DNA of 64,000 nucleotides from positions 62,001-126,000 of the forward strand of contig JAFKJB010000004.1 in assembly GCA_017306155.1 (NCBI GenBank). The letters run 5' to 3'. Both the position numbers and the translations under genes were made by a program. This document shows, piece after piece, positions 26,618-34,818 of this stretch. Numbering within the stretch: the stretch's first letter is position 1; each line of letters begins with the position of its first letter. Origin of the DNA: Nitrosospira multiformis (GTDB lineage: Bacteria; Pseudomonadota; Gammaproteobacteria; Burkholderiales; Nitrosomonadaceae). Under the pieces are notes generated by a model, which was not told where the DNA came from, did not search any database, and saw only the letters and a program-made list of their open reading frames with translations.

Positions 26618-26740
26618 TTGAAAAAGAAGCAAATGCGATTGAATCAGATTCGATTGGCCCTCCGTTACAGGATACGTAAGTTATGTCGCGATTCCTGGTT
26701 ATGCTACCTTCGTGCTGAAAAGAAAGATCTCCCGAAATGA
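26618..26740 (+). CDS. Small basic 40-residue protein coupled to a glycosyltransferase
   Basis: A TTG at 26618 follows a perfect AAGGAGG site, with 10 bases between. The frame encodes 40 residues, very rich in Arg and Lys (MRLNQIRLALRYRIRKLC near 6-23), and its TGA overlaps the ATG of the next gene as ATGA. An internal ATG at 26633 gives a 35-residue alternative. I recognise no family. It may be a real small protein, a leader that couples translation, or the decayed end of a gene. The ribosome site and overlap favour translation. Confidence 0.45.
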   Translation: MKKKQMRLNQIRLALRYRIRKLCRDSWLCYLRAEKKDLPK

Positions 26741-27813
26741 ATAAAAGAAAGATATCTCTTATGCTGGGAACAGACCCCGCGGGCAAGGGAGGCATAGCTT
26801 CGGTCGTTACCTTGCTTGGAGAGGAGGGTTTTCTCGACCAGCAAAACGTCAGGTATATTGCTTCACACAGGGAGGGAACACCTTTTGAAAAGGTGGCAAC
26901 CATGCTTCTTTCTACCTGGCAAGTCCTATGGCATTGCATTTTTGCCAGACCAGTCATTGTTCATGTTCACTCGGCCTCTCATGCAAGCTTTATTAGAAAA
27001 TCCATTTTTCTCGCTATCGGAAGATTTTTCCGTTGCCGGACAGTTTTTCATTTGCACGGGGCTGAATTTCAGCATTTTGCTACGAAGGAATCCGGGCCTC
27101 TCCTGAAGTGGTGGATTCGGCGAACTCTCGAGAGGAGTTCCAAAGTGTTAGCGCTATCCGAAAATTGGGCAGTTTTTCTCTCAATTTACGCTCCCGCGGC
27201 TAACATTCAGGTTTTCCCCAATTCTGTCGAGATCAGGACGCAGTCCAAACAAATGGAAGAGGCCGGAAGAATTCTATTCCTTGGGCATGTAGGAAAACGG
27301 AAAGGAATATTCGAACTGTTGAAAGCTTTATCTTTGCTTAAGGATTCATTTCCGCATGTCAAATTAGCCATTTGCGGAGATGGACAGCTTGACTCGGCAC
27401 GGAAAATGGCGGATGAGCTGGGCATAGGCTCTAACGTGGAGTTTCATGGCTGGATAGGCGCCGATCAGAGGGCCAACGAATTTGCTCGTGCATCGATTTT
27501 CACGCTTCCCTCTTATGACGAAGGCTTGCCGATGGCTATGCTGGAAGCAATGGCGGCTGGAAAGGCGATCGTTGTAACTCCCGTCGGAGGCATACCGGAA
27601 GTGGTGAAGGATCGAGAAAACGGCTTGCTTGTTCCACCCGGCGATGCCCACGCCCTGGCGCAAGCTTTAAGGGAGATACTGGAAGATTCCAGTCTTGGTA
27701 AGATGCTGGCAGAAAATGCAGTAAGGACAGTAGAGGCAAGATTTAGCCCTCCTGTAGTGCTGGGACAACTCGCTCGAATTTATGAAGATCTCAGGGCTGT
27801 TCCACAGAGTTGA
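26737..27813 (+). CDS. Family 4 glycosyltransferase
   Basis: The 358-residue GT-B enzyme has a glycine-rich N-terminal loop (DPAGKGGIASVV, about 13-24) and HLHGAEFQHF. Its C-terminal donor domain has ILFLGHVGKRKGIFELL (about 174-190), PSYDEGLPMAMLEAMAAGK and GGIPEVVKDRENGLLVPPGD. It probably adds a sugar to the exopolysaccharide repeat unit. The ATG overlaps the stop of the preceding 40-residue frame. Donor is unknown. Confidence 0.9.
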   Translation: MNKRKISLMLGTDPAGKGGIASVVTLLGEEGFLDQQNVRYIASHREGTPFEKVATMLLSTWQVLWHCIFARPVIVHVHSASHASFIRKSIFLAIGRFFRCRTVFHLHGAEFQHFATKESGPLLKWWIRRTLERSSKVLALSENWAVFLSIYAPAANIQVFPNSVEIRTQSKQMEEAGRILFLGHVGKRKGIFELLKALSLLKDSFPHVKLAICGDGQLDSARKMADELGIGSNVEFHGWIGADQRANEFARASIFTLPSYDEGLPMAMLEAMAAGKAIVVTPVGGIPEVVKDRENGLLVPPGDAHALAQALREILEDSSLGKMLAENAVRTVEARFSPPVVLGQLARIYEDLRAVPQS

Positions 27814-28013
27814 GTTGGGGGCATATGAAAGGGTTGTAAGAGAAGGGTTGAAAAGGCCAGTCGTAAGTTGCTATCCCATTAAATCATGATGCAACACGAA
27901 TTTGCTATTTGTAAGGATATCTGCTCTGTCCTTCTGCTGATTCTGTTCCATCGCCGTAAGTATTTCATGAAGTCAAAATTGGTTTGGAAGCTGGCAGACG
28001 GGAGTAATCCAAC

Positions 28014-28847
28014 ATGAACAAAGTCCTTGCACCGTTAAAGCAAATTTCAGTGTCGATGGGGAAGAGGTTCGCGCCAAATGCTTACGCTCTATTCAAGTTC
28101 AAGTCCCTGGGGCGTAATTTTTCCGAACCCGAGCTTCGTTTACTGCCGTATCTTTGTGATTCGCGGAAGACATCGCTCGATATCGGCGCTGCCGGCGGGT
28201 TGTACATGGCGCATCTGCTTAGGCTCTCCGCATACTGTATTGCCTTCGAGCCGCGGCCTGCAGAAGCGGCTCGCTTAAAGTCCGTGCTTGCACGTGCAGC
28301 GCATCATGCCTCTGTCGAATCTGTTGCACTTTCCGACTTGACGGGCGAGATCAAACTTAGGACTCCTATTGAAGACCCAGGTCGCAGTACCATTGAAGCA
28401 AGTAACCTGCTGGAAGATGAAGATGGCGGCTGCCTGAACGAGGTGGTCGTTCCAGTTCGGAGACTCGACGATTATGCTCTCGACAATGTCGGCTTCGCTA
28501 AGATCGATGTAGAAGGGCACGAGCTCGCGGTATTGAAGGGGGGTGAGCACACAGTGCGCCGACACCGTCCCTCACTTCTCATTGAGATCGAGGATCGCCA
28601 CAGAAAAAACGCGATTAGAGACGTGACCGATTTTCTTACGGATCTCGATTATTCCGGTTTTTTCCTCTTGAATGACCGGGCGCGTCCATTAAATGAATTT
28701 GACAGGGAACTGCATCAAGATAGCCGGAACATCGGTGGCTGGAAGAGTCATTGGGAAAGGAAAGGAATTTATATTAACAACTTCATTTTCGTGCCTTCGG
28801 AAAGACGACAGGAGTTTATTCAATCTGTACTGCATGAAAAACGGTGA
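28014..28847 (+). CDS. FkbM family methyltransferase
   Basis: The 277-residue product has the SAM-binding motif SLDIGAAGGLYMA (about residues 46-58), the acidic loop CIAFEPRPAEA and the FkbM signature FAKIDVEGHELAVLKGG (about 163-179). FkbM enzymes O-methylate sugars in surface glycans and antibiotics. It stands alone, with 200 bases upstream and 358 downstream free of genes. Substrate is unknown, but a sugar of the local polysaccharide is the likely target. Confidence 0.85.
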   Translation: MNKVLAPLKQISVSMGKRFAPNAYALFKFKSLGRNFSEPELRLLPYLCDSRKTSLDIGAAGGLYMAHLLRLSAYCIAFEPRPAEAARLKSVLARAAHHASVESVALSDLTGEIKLRTPIEDPGRSTIEASNLLEDEDGGCLNEVVVPVRRLDDYALDNVGFAKIDVEGHELAVLKGGEHTVRRHRPSLLIEIEDRHRKNAIRDVTDFLTDLDYSGFFLLNDRARPLNEFDRELHQDSRNIGGWKSHWERKGIYINNFIFVPSERRQEFIQSVLHEKR

Positions 28848-29205
28848 GGAAATGGCCACGCTGAGCAGAGTTTCCTTGTTTGGCTTAATTTTCCATCTCA
28901 AGGCTTAAACCACCGGCTTGCGCCGGTCAGCCCTAGCCGCGAATCAAGCAGTATCTGGGCCATCATTTTGAGCCGAGGCCGGACGATGTTCCAAGATGGA
29001 ACCCGATCAGGACCATCGTTTTGGGGCGAGGCGTATCCGGACTTTCGGTCCACAACCCAAACCACGGCTTAGCCGGCGATTGCTGAGCCCCACTACGGCA
29101 TGAAGCTTGTCGCCGTTGAGCCAGTTGTTGAAATTGAAACTATAGTCTTGCTTGGGCCTGAGGTCATCATTCCAGGTGGAGAAAACATGCTTAGGTGTTC
29201 AGGAT
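28848..29205. other. Gene-free spacer with a hairpin and possible remnant
   Basis: The stretch contains a perfect 6-bp stem (ACCGGC/GCCGGT, 28912-28927) with a 4-base loop and no T-run. A minus-strand frame of about 60 codons ends near 29010. It contains aromatic/Asn-rich segments that look like a fragment of an exported protein but match nothing I can name. No gene is supported. Confidence 0.35.
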
Positions 29206-30228
29206 ATGCGAATCTGGTTAGAACTCACGAATTCACCCCATGTGAACATGTTCGCGGCAATGATCCGCGATCTGGAACGGGATCATGAAATCATCATCAC
29301 TTCGAGACCTTTGGCAAACACGATTGATTTGCTGGATCTTCATGGATTCAAGCACAGCGTAATAGGCCTTCATTACGGCGGCAGACTGTCTGCAAAACTG
29401 TTTGGTTTTCCGGTTCGGGTAATGCAGTTGCGGCAATTTCTTGCCGAACGGCACATAGACGTCGCCATCTCGCAGAGTTCGTTCCATTCCCCGGGCGTTT
29501 CCCGTTTGTTGGGGGTGCGTTCCATTTATATGAACGATAATGAGCATGCGCTGGGAAATATTCCGGCCTTCATCTGCGCGAGCAGGATCATGGTGCCCGA
29601 GTTCCTGAGCTTAGGGAAATTGAAGAAGCAGGGGGCCAATCCCCGTAAGGTGATTCATTACCCTGGCGTAAAAGAGGGCATCTATTTATGGGAACTGGAT
29701 GCGCGCCTGTCAAAGGAAGGAGGTTGGCAAAGAAAGGCCAAATCGCGCAAAGTCGTCTATGTCCGTCCTGAACCCTGGACCGCGCAATATTACAAGGGAA
29801 AGCGAAATTTTCTCGATGATCTTCTGCTTGGAATGCAGGACCACGTGGATGTCGTGCTGCTGCCCAGAGGCAAGGAGCAGAGCGTCCATTACCAGAAGCC
29901 CGAGTTCTCCCACGTACGTGTTGTGACCACGGCACTTGATATCGCGGATATTGCTCCCGACTGCGACCTGTTCATAGGGGCGGGCGGCACGATGACTCGC
30001 GAAATGGCAGTACTTGGTATTCCGACCATTTCTGTCTATCAGGATGAGTTGCTGGATGTGGATCGCTATTTGCTGAAAGCGGGAGCGTTTGCGCACAAAC
30101 CCGAATTGATGGCAGAGGACGCACTACGCTACCTGGATCTGACCGAGAGCCGTCCGCCCAATCGTGAACTGCTCGAAAAGGGAAGGGCAGCTTACGAGAT
30201 GATCAAAAACGAAATTCTGAACAGATAA
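29206..30228 (+). CDS. DUF354 domain protein (UDP-GlcNAc 2-epimerase/GT-B-like)
   Basis: The 340-residue product begins MRIWLELTNSPHVNMF, the signature start of DUF354. This family has a two-domain GT-B fold related to UDP-GlcNAc 2-epimerases and glycosyltransferases. A nucleotide-binding-like segment is LFIGAGGTMTREMAVLGIP (about 262-280). I chose the ATG at 29206 to match the family start; the frame opens 54 bases earlier. Biochemical function of the family is not settled. Here it precedes an oxidoreductase and a barrel-like protein, suggesting work on a nucleotide-linked amino sugar. Confidence 0.83.
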   Translation: MRIWLELTNSPHVNMFAAMIRDLERDHEIIITSRPLANTIDLLDLHGFKHSVIGLHYGGRLSAKLFGFPVRVMQLRQFLAERHIDVAISQSSFHSPGVSRLLGVRSIYMNDNEHALGNIPAFICASRIMVPEFLSLGKLKKQGANPRKVIHYPGVKEGIYLWELDARLSKEGGWQRKAKSRKVVYVRPEPWTAQYYKGKRNFLDDLLLGMQDHVDVVLLPRGKEQSVHYQKPEFSHVRVVTTALDIADIAPDCDLFIGAGGTMTREMAVLGIPTISVYQDELLDVDRYLLKAGAFAHKPELMAEDALRYLDLTESRPPNRELLEKGRAAYEMIKNEILNR

Positions 30229-30250
30229 TTTTTGCTTGGGAGTAATTACT

Positions 30251-31354
30251 ATGGTGCGCCTTGGAGTAGTAGGTTTAGGCAAAATGGGTTTGTCGCATTA
30301 TGCCATGATCAATGCCCATCCGGATGTGAAGGTCGAAGCGATATGCGACTCGACCGGATATGTTCTGGATGTTCTCAGTAAGTACACTGGCGTTCGCACT
30401 TACACGGATTTCGATGTCATGCTACGCGATATCGAACTGGATGCGATAATCATCGCTACCCCTTCCCGTTCGCACGGACGGATGGTCGAGGCTGCGCTCA
30501 ATGAAAATCTCCATGTTTTTTGCGAGAAGCCCTTTTGCCTCGATATAGCAGAGGGCGAGAAGCTTGCCCGCATCGCTACCGAGAAGACCCTGGTCAATCA
30601 GGTCGGCTATCACAACCGTTTTGTAGGGGCTTTTCAGGAAGTGAAGCGTTTGCTCGATGCAGAAGCAATCGGTACTGTCACACATGTGCTGGCCGAGGCG
30701 TATGGTCCGGTAGTGCTCAAGCCCAAGGGTTCCACCTGGCGCACACAGCGTACCGAGGGGGGCGGATGCCTGTACGACTACGCTGCCCATCCGATCAACC
30801 TGGTAAACTGGTTCCTCGGCGCGCCTCAAAATGTGGGCGGTTCGGTATTGAATAAAATTTTCTCCAGAGACACGGAAGATGAAGTGTTCAGTACGCTGTA
30901 TTATGACGATGGAAAGAGCGCTCAAATCTCGGTGAACTGGAGCGATGAGTCCTATCGCAAGATGACTACGAAGGTGACTCTCTGGGGTACCCGGGGGCGT
31001 ATATACGCTGACCGCCAGGAATGCCAGGTATATATCCGCGATGATCTGGCTGTTCCCGCAGGATATCAGCGGGGATGGAATGTGCGTTATACGACAGATC
31101 TGACTGAAGCAGTGTGGTTCTACCTGCGTGGCGAAGAATACTCTGCGCAACTGGATTACTTTGTGCGCTGTATCGAGGCGCGCGCAAACGATAATGTCAA
31201 CTCCTTCGAAGAGGCCGTAATGACGGATCGGGTAATGGCGATGATGATTGCCGATGCGGAAAGGCGCCCGCCCGTTACATCTGGCATTGCTCCGCGGCAG
31301 GCGCCGGGAAAAAAGTTCGGTCTGCTATTCGGCGGCCGCAAGGCAGTGAGTTAA
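30251..31354 (+). CDS. Gfo/Idh/MocA family oxidoreductase
   Basis: The 367-residue product starts MVRLGVVGLGKMGLSHYA, a Rossmann NAD(P) site. It contains the family EKP motif in VFCEKPFC (about 95-102) and an alpha/beta C-terminal domain with YDYAAHPINLVNWFLG, where His could be catalytic. It probably oxidises or reduces a sugar ring carbon, as WlbA-type enzymes do in nucleotide-sugar pathways. I chose the ATG at 30251, which has a GGGAG site; the TTG at 30236 is less likely. Confidence 0.87.
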   Translation: MVRLGVVGLGKMGLSHYAMINAHPDVKVEAICDSTGYVLDVLSKYTGVRTYTDFDVMLRDIELDAIIIATPSRSHGRMVEAALNENLHVFCEKPFCLDIAEGEKLARIATEKTLVNQVGYHNRFVGAFQEVKRLLDAEAIGTVTHVLAEAYGPVVLKPKGSTWRTQRTEGGGCLYDYAAHPINLVNWFLGAPQNVGGSVLNKIFSRDTEDEVFSTLYYDDGKSAQISVNWSDESYRKMTTKVTLWGTRGRIYADRQECQVYIRDDLAVPAGYQRGWNVRYTTDLTEAVWFYLRGEEYSAQLDYFVRCIEARANDNVNSFEEAVMTDRVMAMMIADAERRPPVTSGIAPRQAPGKKFGLLFGGRKAVS

Positions 31355-31398
31355 CGCAGCCACTCATCGCAGCCTCTCATTCAAGGGAAGAGATAAAA

Positions 31399-32265
31399 AT
31401 GGAACGCCTGTTGTTTGGTGACAATCAGTTTTTTGGGGTCAACCATATGTCAGAAGAGAAAGCGCGGACCCAGATGATGCGCTTTCAGGAACTGGCAGCG
31501 GTCATCGACGTACTGGATAACGCCTATGATGAAGGCGTCACGTCTTTCATGTGCACTACCCATGATCGCATCGCGATGGTCTGTGATCACATGCGATCGA
31601 ATCCCCAGCGTTACAAGGACTTTCAGTTTTTGCCATGCATGCCCTACGCCCACAAATATGCAAATGCGGTTACCGAGGATGGGATGGTGGGTGCACTGAA
31701 GCGCTTCCTTCCAGAAGAAGGCATCGTGAATGCGGCGCTGCGCGGGGGAATGTCCCTTGCAAGAAAGGATATCGAAGGCATTACCACTTTACTGGTGGAT
31801 GCGGAAATGAAGATGTTTGCAGGTTTGAATACTCCTGTAATCTTTCTTCAAAACGTTGTGGTCGATCTGCTGTTGGGTCTCGACTTCAATGCGGCTTTCC
31901 GTATTTTTGCCGACCACATCAAGTCTCGCTATGACGCCGAACCCGGCTTCATTACGATGAACATGCCGAAGTTGCTGGATGCGCTCGAGGAGGTGGGGAT
32001 CGAGAACCCGATTGTGTGTTCCAACATCAACAAGATCGGGTTTCGCATGTGTGGCGGTTTCGAGGCTTATGAGCGGGCGCTGAATGAGAAGAAGTTCCGG
32101 GCCATTGCGATGTCGGTGTTCGCGTCTGGGGCGGTTCCAGCCAGGGAGGCAATCGAGTGGGTCTGCAAGCAGCCGAATATACAGGCCATCGTTTTCGGCG
32201 CTTCGAGCAAGACAAATATCCGGAATACAAAATCCTTGGTAGAGGAATTCTGGCGTATCAATTAG
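31399..32265 (+). CDS. Conserved hypothetical protein, possible TIM-barrel (aldo/keto-like)
   Basis: The 288-residue soluble product starts MERLLFGDNQFFGVNHMSEE. It has alternating strands and helices, with ATP- or NAD-site motifs absent. A late segment, IQAIVFGASSKTNIRNTKSL (about 262-281), resembles the phosphate-binding end of aldo/keto reductases (GASSxxxI). An aldo/keto-reductase-like or lyase-like barrel is my best guess. It lies 45 bases after the Gfo/Idh gene and 19 before the lyase gene, so it probably serves the same sugar pathway. Confidence 0.6.
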   Translation: MERLLFGDNQFFGVNHMSEEKARTQMMRFQELAAVIDVLDNAYDEGVTSFMCTTHDRIAMVCDHMRSNPQRYKDFQFLPCMPYAHKYANAVTEDGMVGALKRFLPEEGIVNAALRGGMSLARKDIEGITTLLVDAEMKMFAGLNTPVIFLQNVVVDLLLGLDFNAAFRIFADHIKSRYDAEPGFITMNMPKLLDALEEVGIENPIVCSNINKIGFRMCGGFEAYERALNEKKFRAIAMSVFASGAVPAREAIEWVCKQPNIQAIVFGASSKTNIRNTKSLVEEFWRIN

Positions 32266-32283
32266 TATTTTTTTGGAGCAGGG

Positions 32284-33450
32284 ATGAACAGGGTTACAGT
32301 GTTTGTTTTATGTTTTGCTTTAACGTTTCCTTTTAGTTTCGCTCGTGCTGATATAGTTTTCGATGGAAGATTAAGTAAGGGGGATTTTTCCGGTTATCGG
32401 GCGCTCGAAGCCAATGGAACGCGTTCCGGTGGTGCTTTGACTCCGAACGGTATTCCATCCCGGCTGGACCGGGTTCGTGATCCAGCGGGTTCCGGTCAGT
32501 GGGTGATGCGCGCAACTCATGTTCATGGGGATCTAGCCATATATGGAGGTTATCGCTCAGAATTAAGCACCTTCCAGGATCCCATTGGCTCGGAACGGTG
32601 GTACTCCTGGGGCTACTATCTTCCAAAAACGTTTGCCACAGCGAAAAATGATGTCGTTATAGCGCAAATCCATAACACCCCTGATATTAGGGAAAGTCAT
32701 AGTCGGAATCCTACTCTTGCAGTGCTGGTTCAGGGTGAGAGGATAAAGCTCATAAATGCATTCGACTACGACAGGATTACCTCGCCAGCAGGTACTCGCT
32801 CAATCGCCGGGGCTGATTATGAACGCCGGGAATTGACCTCATGGGATCTTCAGGCCGGACGCTGGACGTTTTTAGACTTGCACGTGAAGTGGGCTACGAA
32901 CAATACAGGTTTTCTCGAATTATGGAAAGATGGGACGCTGCTTTTCCAAGAGAAAAATCACATCAATACTTTCAATGACGAACGAGGCGTATGGTTCAAG
33001 AGCGGGCTATATGATTGGTCACCCAGTCCGGAATCTATTTCCACATATTCCTCTGGAGTGATCATCAGGGACGAAAAAGAAATGTCTCGGTCCATGCTAA
33101 TGTCTCTCGTGCCTGAATCAAGCATTTCTCCGGATACACTTTCGCGCTGGAGCGTGGGGCAGGACTTAAGCGGCGTGATAGGGGATATTTTTGCTCAGCG
33201 GGCAGCCCAGGCAGGAGATACTCTTGCTCATCGGGTGGCTCAGGCAGAGAAAAACCCGGTCTACGGACATAATGAAACCCTTCATGATGTCGTCGCTGGA
33301 GACGGAAAGGAAATGTTTCAGGCTACGTCAGTGTCCCTCGTGCCTGAGCCAAGCATTTATTTGATGATGCTGGCCGGTGTCGCAAACATCGGTTTCTTCG
33401 CGTATAAGCGTCGGAGGATATTGCTAACAGAGAGCCCTATGCCAGCATGA
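32284..33450 (+). CDS. Heparin-lyase-like polysaccharide lyase with PEP-CTERM tail
   Basis: The 388-residue product has a Sec signal peptide ending near ARA. A beta-jelly-roll region of the heparin lyase I / PL-like family covers about residues 25-265 (YGGYRSELS, SWGYYLPKTF, WTFLDLHVKW, FKSGLYDW). The C-terminal sorting signal is VPEPSIYLMMLAGVANIGFF plus KRRR. It should be exported, cleave a surface polysaccharide and be handled by exosortase. The 100 residues before the tail contain a second, degenerate copy of the motif (VPESSIS, near 278). The stop overlaps wecB as ATGA. Confidence 0.75.
   Translation: MNRVTVFVLCFALTFPFSFARADIVFDGRLSKGDFSGYRALEANGTRSGGALTPNGIPSRLDRVRDPAGSGQWVMRATHVHGDLAIYGGYRSELSTFQDPIGSERWYSWGYYLPKTFATAKNDVVIAQIHNTPDIRESHSRNPTLAVLVQGERIKLINAFDYDRITSPAGTRSIAGADYERRELTSWDLQAGRWTFLDLHVKWATNNTGFLELWKDGTLLFQEKNHINTFNDERGVWFKSGLYDWSPSPESISTYSSGVIIRDEKEMSRSMLMSLVPESSISPDTLSRWSVGQDLSGVIGDIFAQRAAQAGDTLAHRVAQAEKNPVYGHNETLHDVVAGDGKEMFQATSVSLVPEPSIYLMMLAGVANIGFFAYKRRRILLTESPMPA
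33070..33360 (+). repeat. Internal duplication of the PEP-CTERM motif region
   Basis: Bases 33070-33129 and 33301-33360 are two copies of a 60-base unit, identical at 46 positions by my count. They encode DEKEMSRSMLMSLVPESSIS and DGKEMFQATSVSLVPEPSIY. Only the second keeps the VPEP motif and is followed by the hydrophobic helix and basic tail. The first is now part of the linker. Confidence 0.7.
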
Positions 33451-34562
33451 AAAAAATTTATCTTGTTGCCGGAGCTCGTCCCAATTTCATGAAAATCGCG
33501 CCGGTTGTGCGCGCTTTGCAGACTCGCCAGGGTCTGGAATTTAAAATCATCCATACCGGTCAGCATTATGACAGGGAGATGAATGACGTCTTTTTTGAAG
33601 AACTTGGCATCCCCCAGCCGGACATCTTCATGGCGGCTGGTGGCGGAACTCACGCGCAACAGACAGCCAGGATCATGATGGCCTTTGAAGAGTTTTGTGA
33701 AGCCGATCCCCCGGATGCGGTACTGGTGGTAGGAGATGTGAACTCGACGTTGGCCTGCTCCATTGTGGCCAAAAAGTTGCATGTACCCGTGGCTCACGTA
33801 GAGGCCGGCTTAAGGAGTGGCGACATCACGATGCCGGAGGAAGTCAACCGTATCGTTACCGATAGCATTTCAGACTGGTTTTTCGTGACGGAGCCCAGCG
33901 GAATCGATCACTTGAAGCGGGAAGGAAAGCGAGATTCCGCAATTCATTACGTCGGGCACGTAATGATCGATAATTTGTTGTACCAGCTCAAAAAGCTGGA
34001 GGATTTCGATATTTCCAGTCCTGAAAAAAGTCCGTTCAAGACGAGGCATACGGCCAACGGAAGCCGTTATGGCGTCGTGACTCTGCACCGGCCGAGCAAT
34101 GTGGATAACGTCGAGATGATAACTCGCCTGTGCGGTGCGCTGCGGGAGATTGCCATTGAACTGCCTTTGATCTTTCCGGTCCATCCTCGTACGAGAGGTA
34201 ATCTCGAGAAATTTGGCATTGAGCTGGGGCCGAATATCACGCTGCTAGGACCGCAGGCATACATGCCTTTTCTTAATCTATGGAAAGATGCCGCGGTGGT
34301 GCTGACTGACAGCGGAGGGTTGCAGGAAGAAACCACTGCTCTCGGCGTGCCCTGCGTTACCCTTCGCGACAATACCGAACGTCCTGTCACTGTTGAAGAA
34401 GGATCCAACGTATTGGCAGGTACCGATCCGGCACGCATCATTGACGAGGTACGAAAGATATTACGTGGGGAAGGCAAGCGCAGCCGACGCCCCCATCTAT
34501 GGGATGGAAAAGCGGCTGAACGGATAGTGGATATACTGGTGAAGGAAGTAAATCAGGCGTAA
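33447..34562 (+). CDS. wecB: UDP-N-acetylglucosamine 2-epimerase (non-hydrolysing)
   Basis: The 371-residue product starts KKIYLVAGARPNFMKIAPVV. It contains HTGQHYD, HVEAGLRSGDITMPEEVNR (about 112-130) and the donor-binding DSGGLQEE (about 287-294). It interconverts UDP-GlcNAc and UDP-ManNAc in the cytoplasm, feeding ManNAc-type sugars into the polymer. The start overlaps the lyase stop (ATGA), tying precursor supply to the exported lyase. No partner WecC is beside it, so the ManNAc may be used unoxidised or modified by the upstream oxidoreductase. Confidence 0.92.
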   Translation: MKKIYLVAGARPNFMKIAPVVRALQTRQGLEFKIIHTGQHYDREMNDVFFEELGIPQPDIFMAAGGGTHAQQTARIMMAFEEFCEADPPDAVLVVGDVNSTLACSIVAKKLHVPVAHVEAGLRSGDITMPEEVNRIVTDSISDWFFVTEPSGIDHLKREGKRDSAIHYVGHVMIDNLLYQLKKLEDFDISSPEKSPFKTRHTANGSRYGVVTLHRPSNVDNVEMITRLCGALREIAIELPLIFPVHPRTRGNLEKFGIELGPNITLLGPQAYMPFLNLWKDAAVVLTDSGGLQEETTALGVPCVTLRDNTERPVTVEEGSNVLAGTDPARIIDEVRKILRGEGKRSRRPHLWDGKAAERIVDILVKEVNQA

Positions 34563-34785
34563 ACGGGAAACTATGCTGTGGCGGTGCGATTAGCGCCATC
34601 CTGTAGCGACTATTCACGGTGCTACCAACCCAGAGCAAAAAATGGAGTTGCTTGAGACGTGGAGCTTCGTATCCTCAAGTATTATTGAAAGGGGTCGAAG
34701 GAGGAATCAACCGAGGAACCGGATTACGATAAATCGTTTACGCGCTCTCGGCGGTGTGTAATTATTGCGAAGGCAGCAGAGCCAT

Positions 34786-34791
34786 TATAAT
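34786..34791 (+). promoter_or_regulatory. Possible -10 box (TATAAT) before galE
   Basis: A perfect TATAAT lies 27 bases upstream of the galE start in a 256-base gap. TTGCGA lies 15 bases before it, a shorter spacing than ideal. A separate promoter for galE is plausible but weakly supported. Confidence 0.25.
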
Positions 34792-34818
34792 TTCTTTTTT
34801 TAATGAAGCAGGACGCTT

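Noticed and set aside
30422-31150. 242-codon minus-strand frame inside the Gfo/Idh/MocA gene
   Set aside because: Shadow of a gene with clear NAD-binding and EKP motifs.
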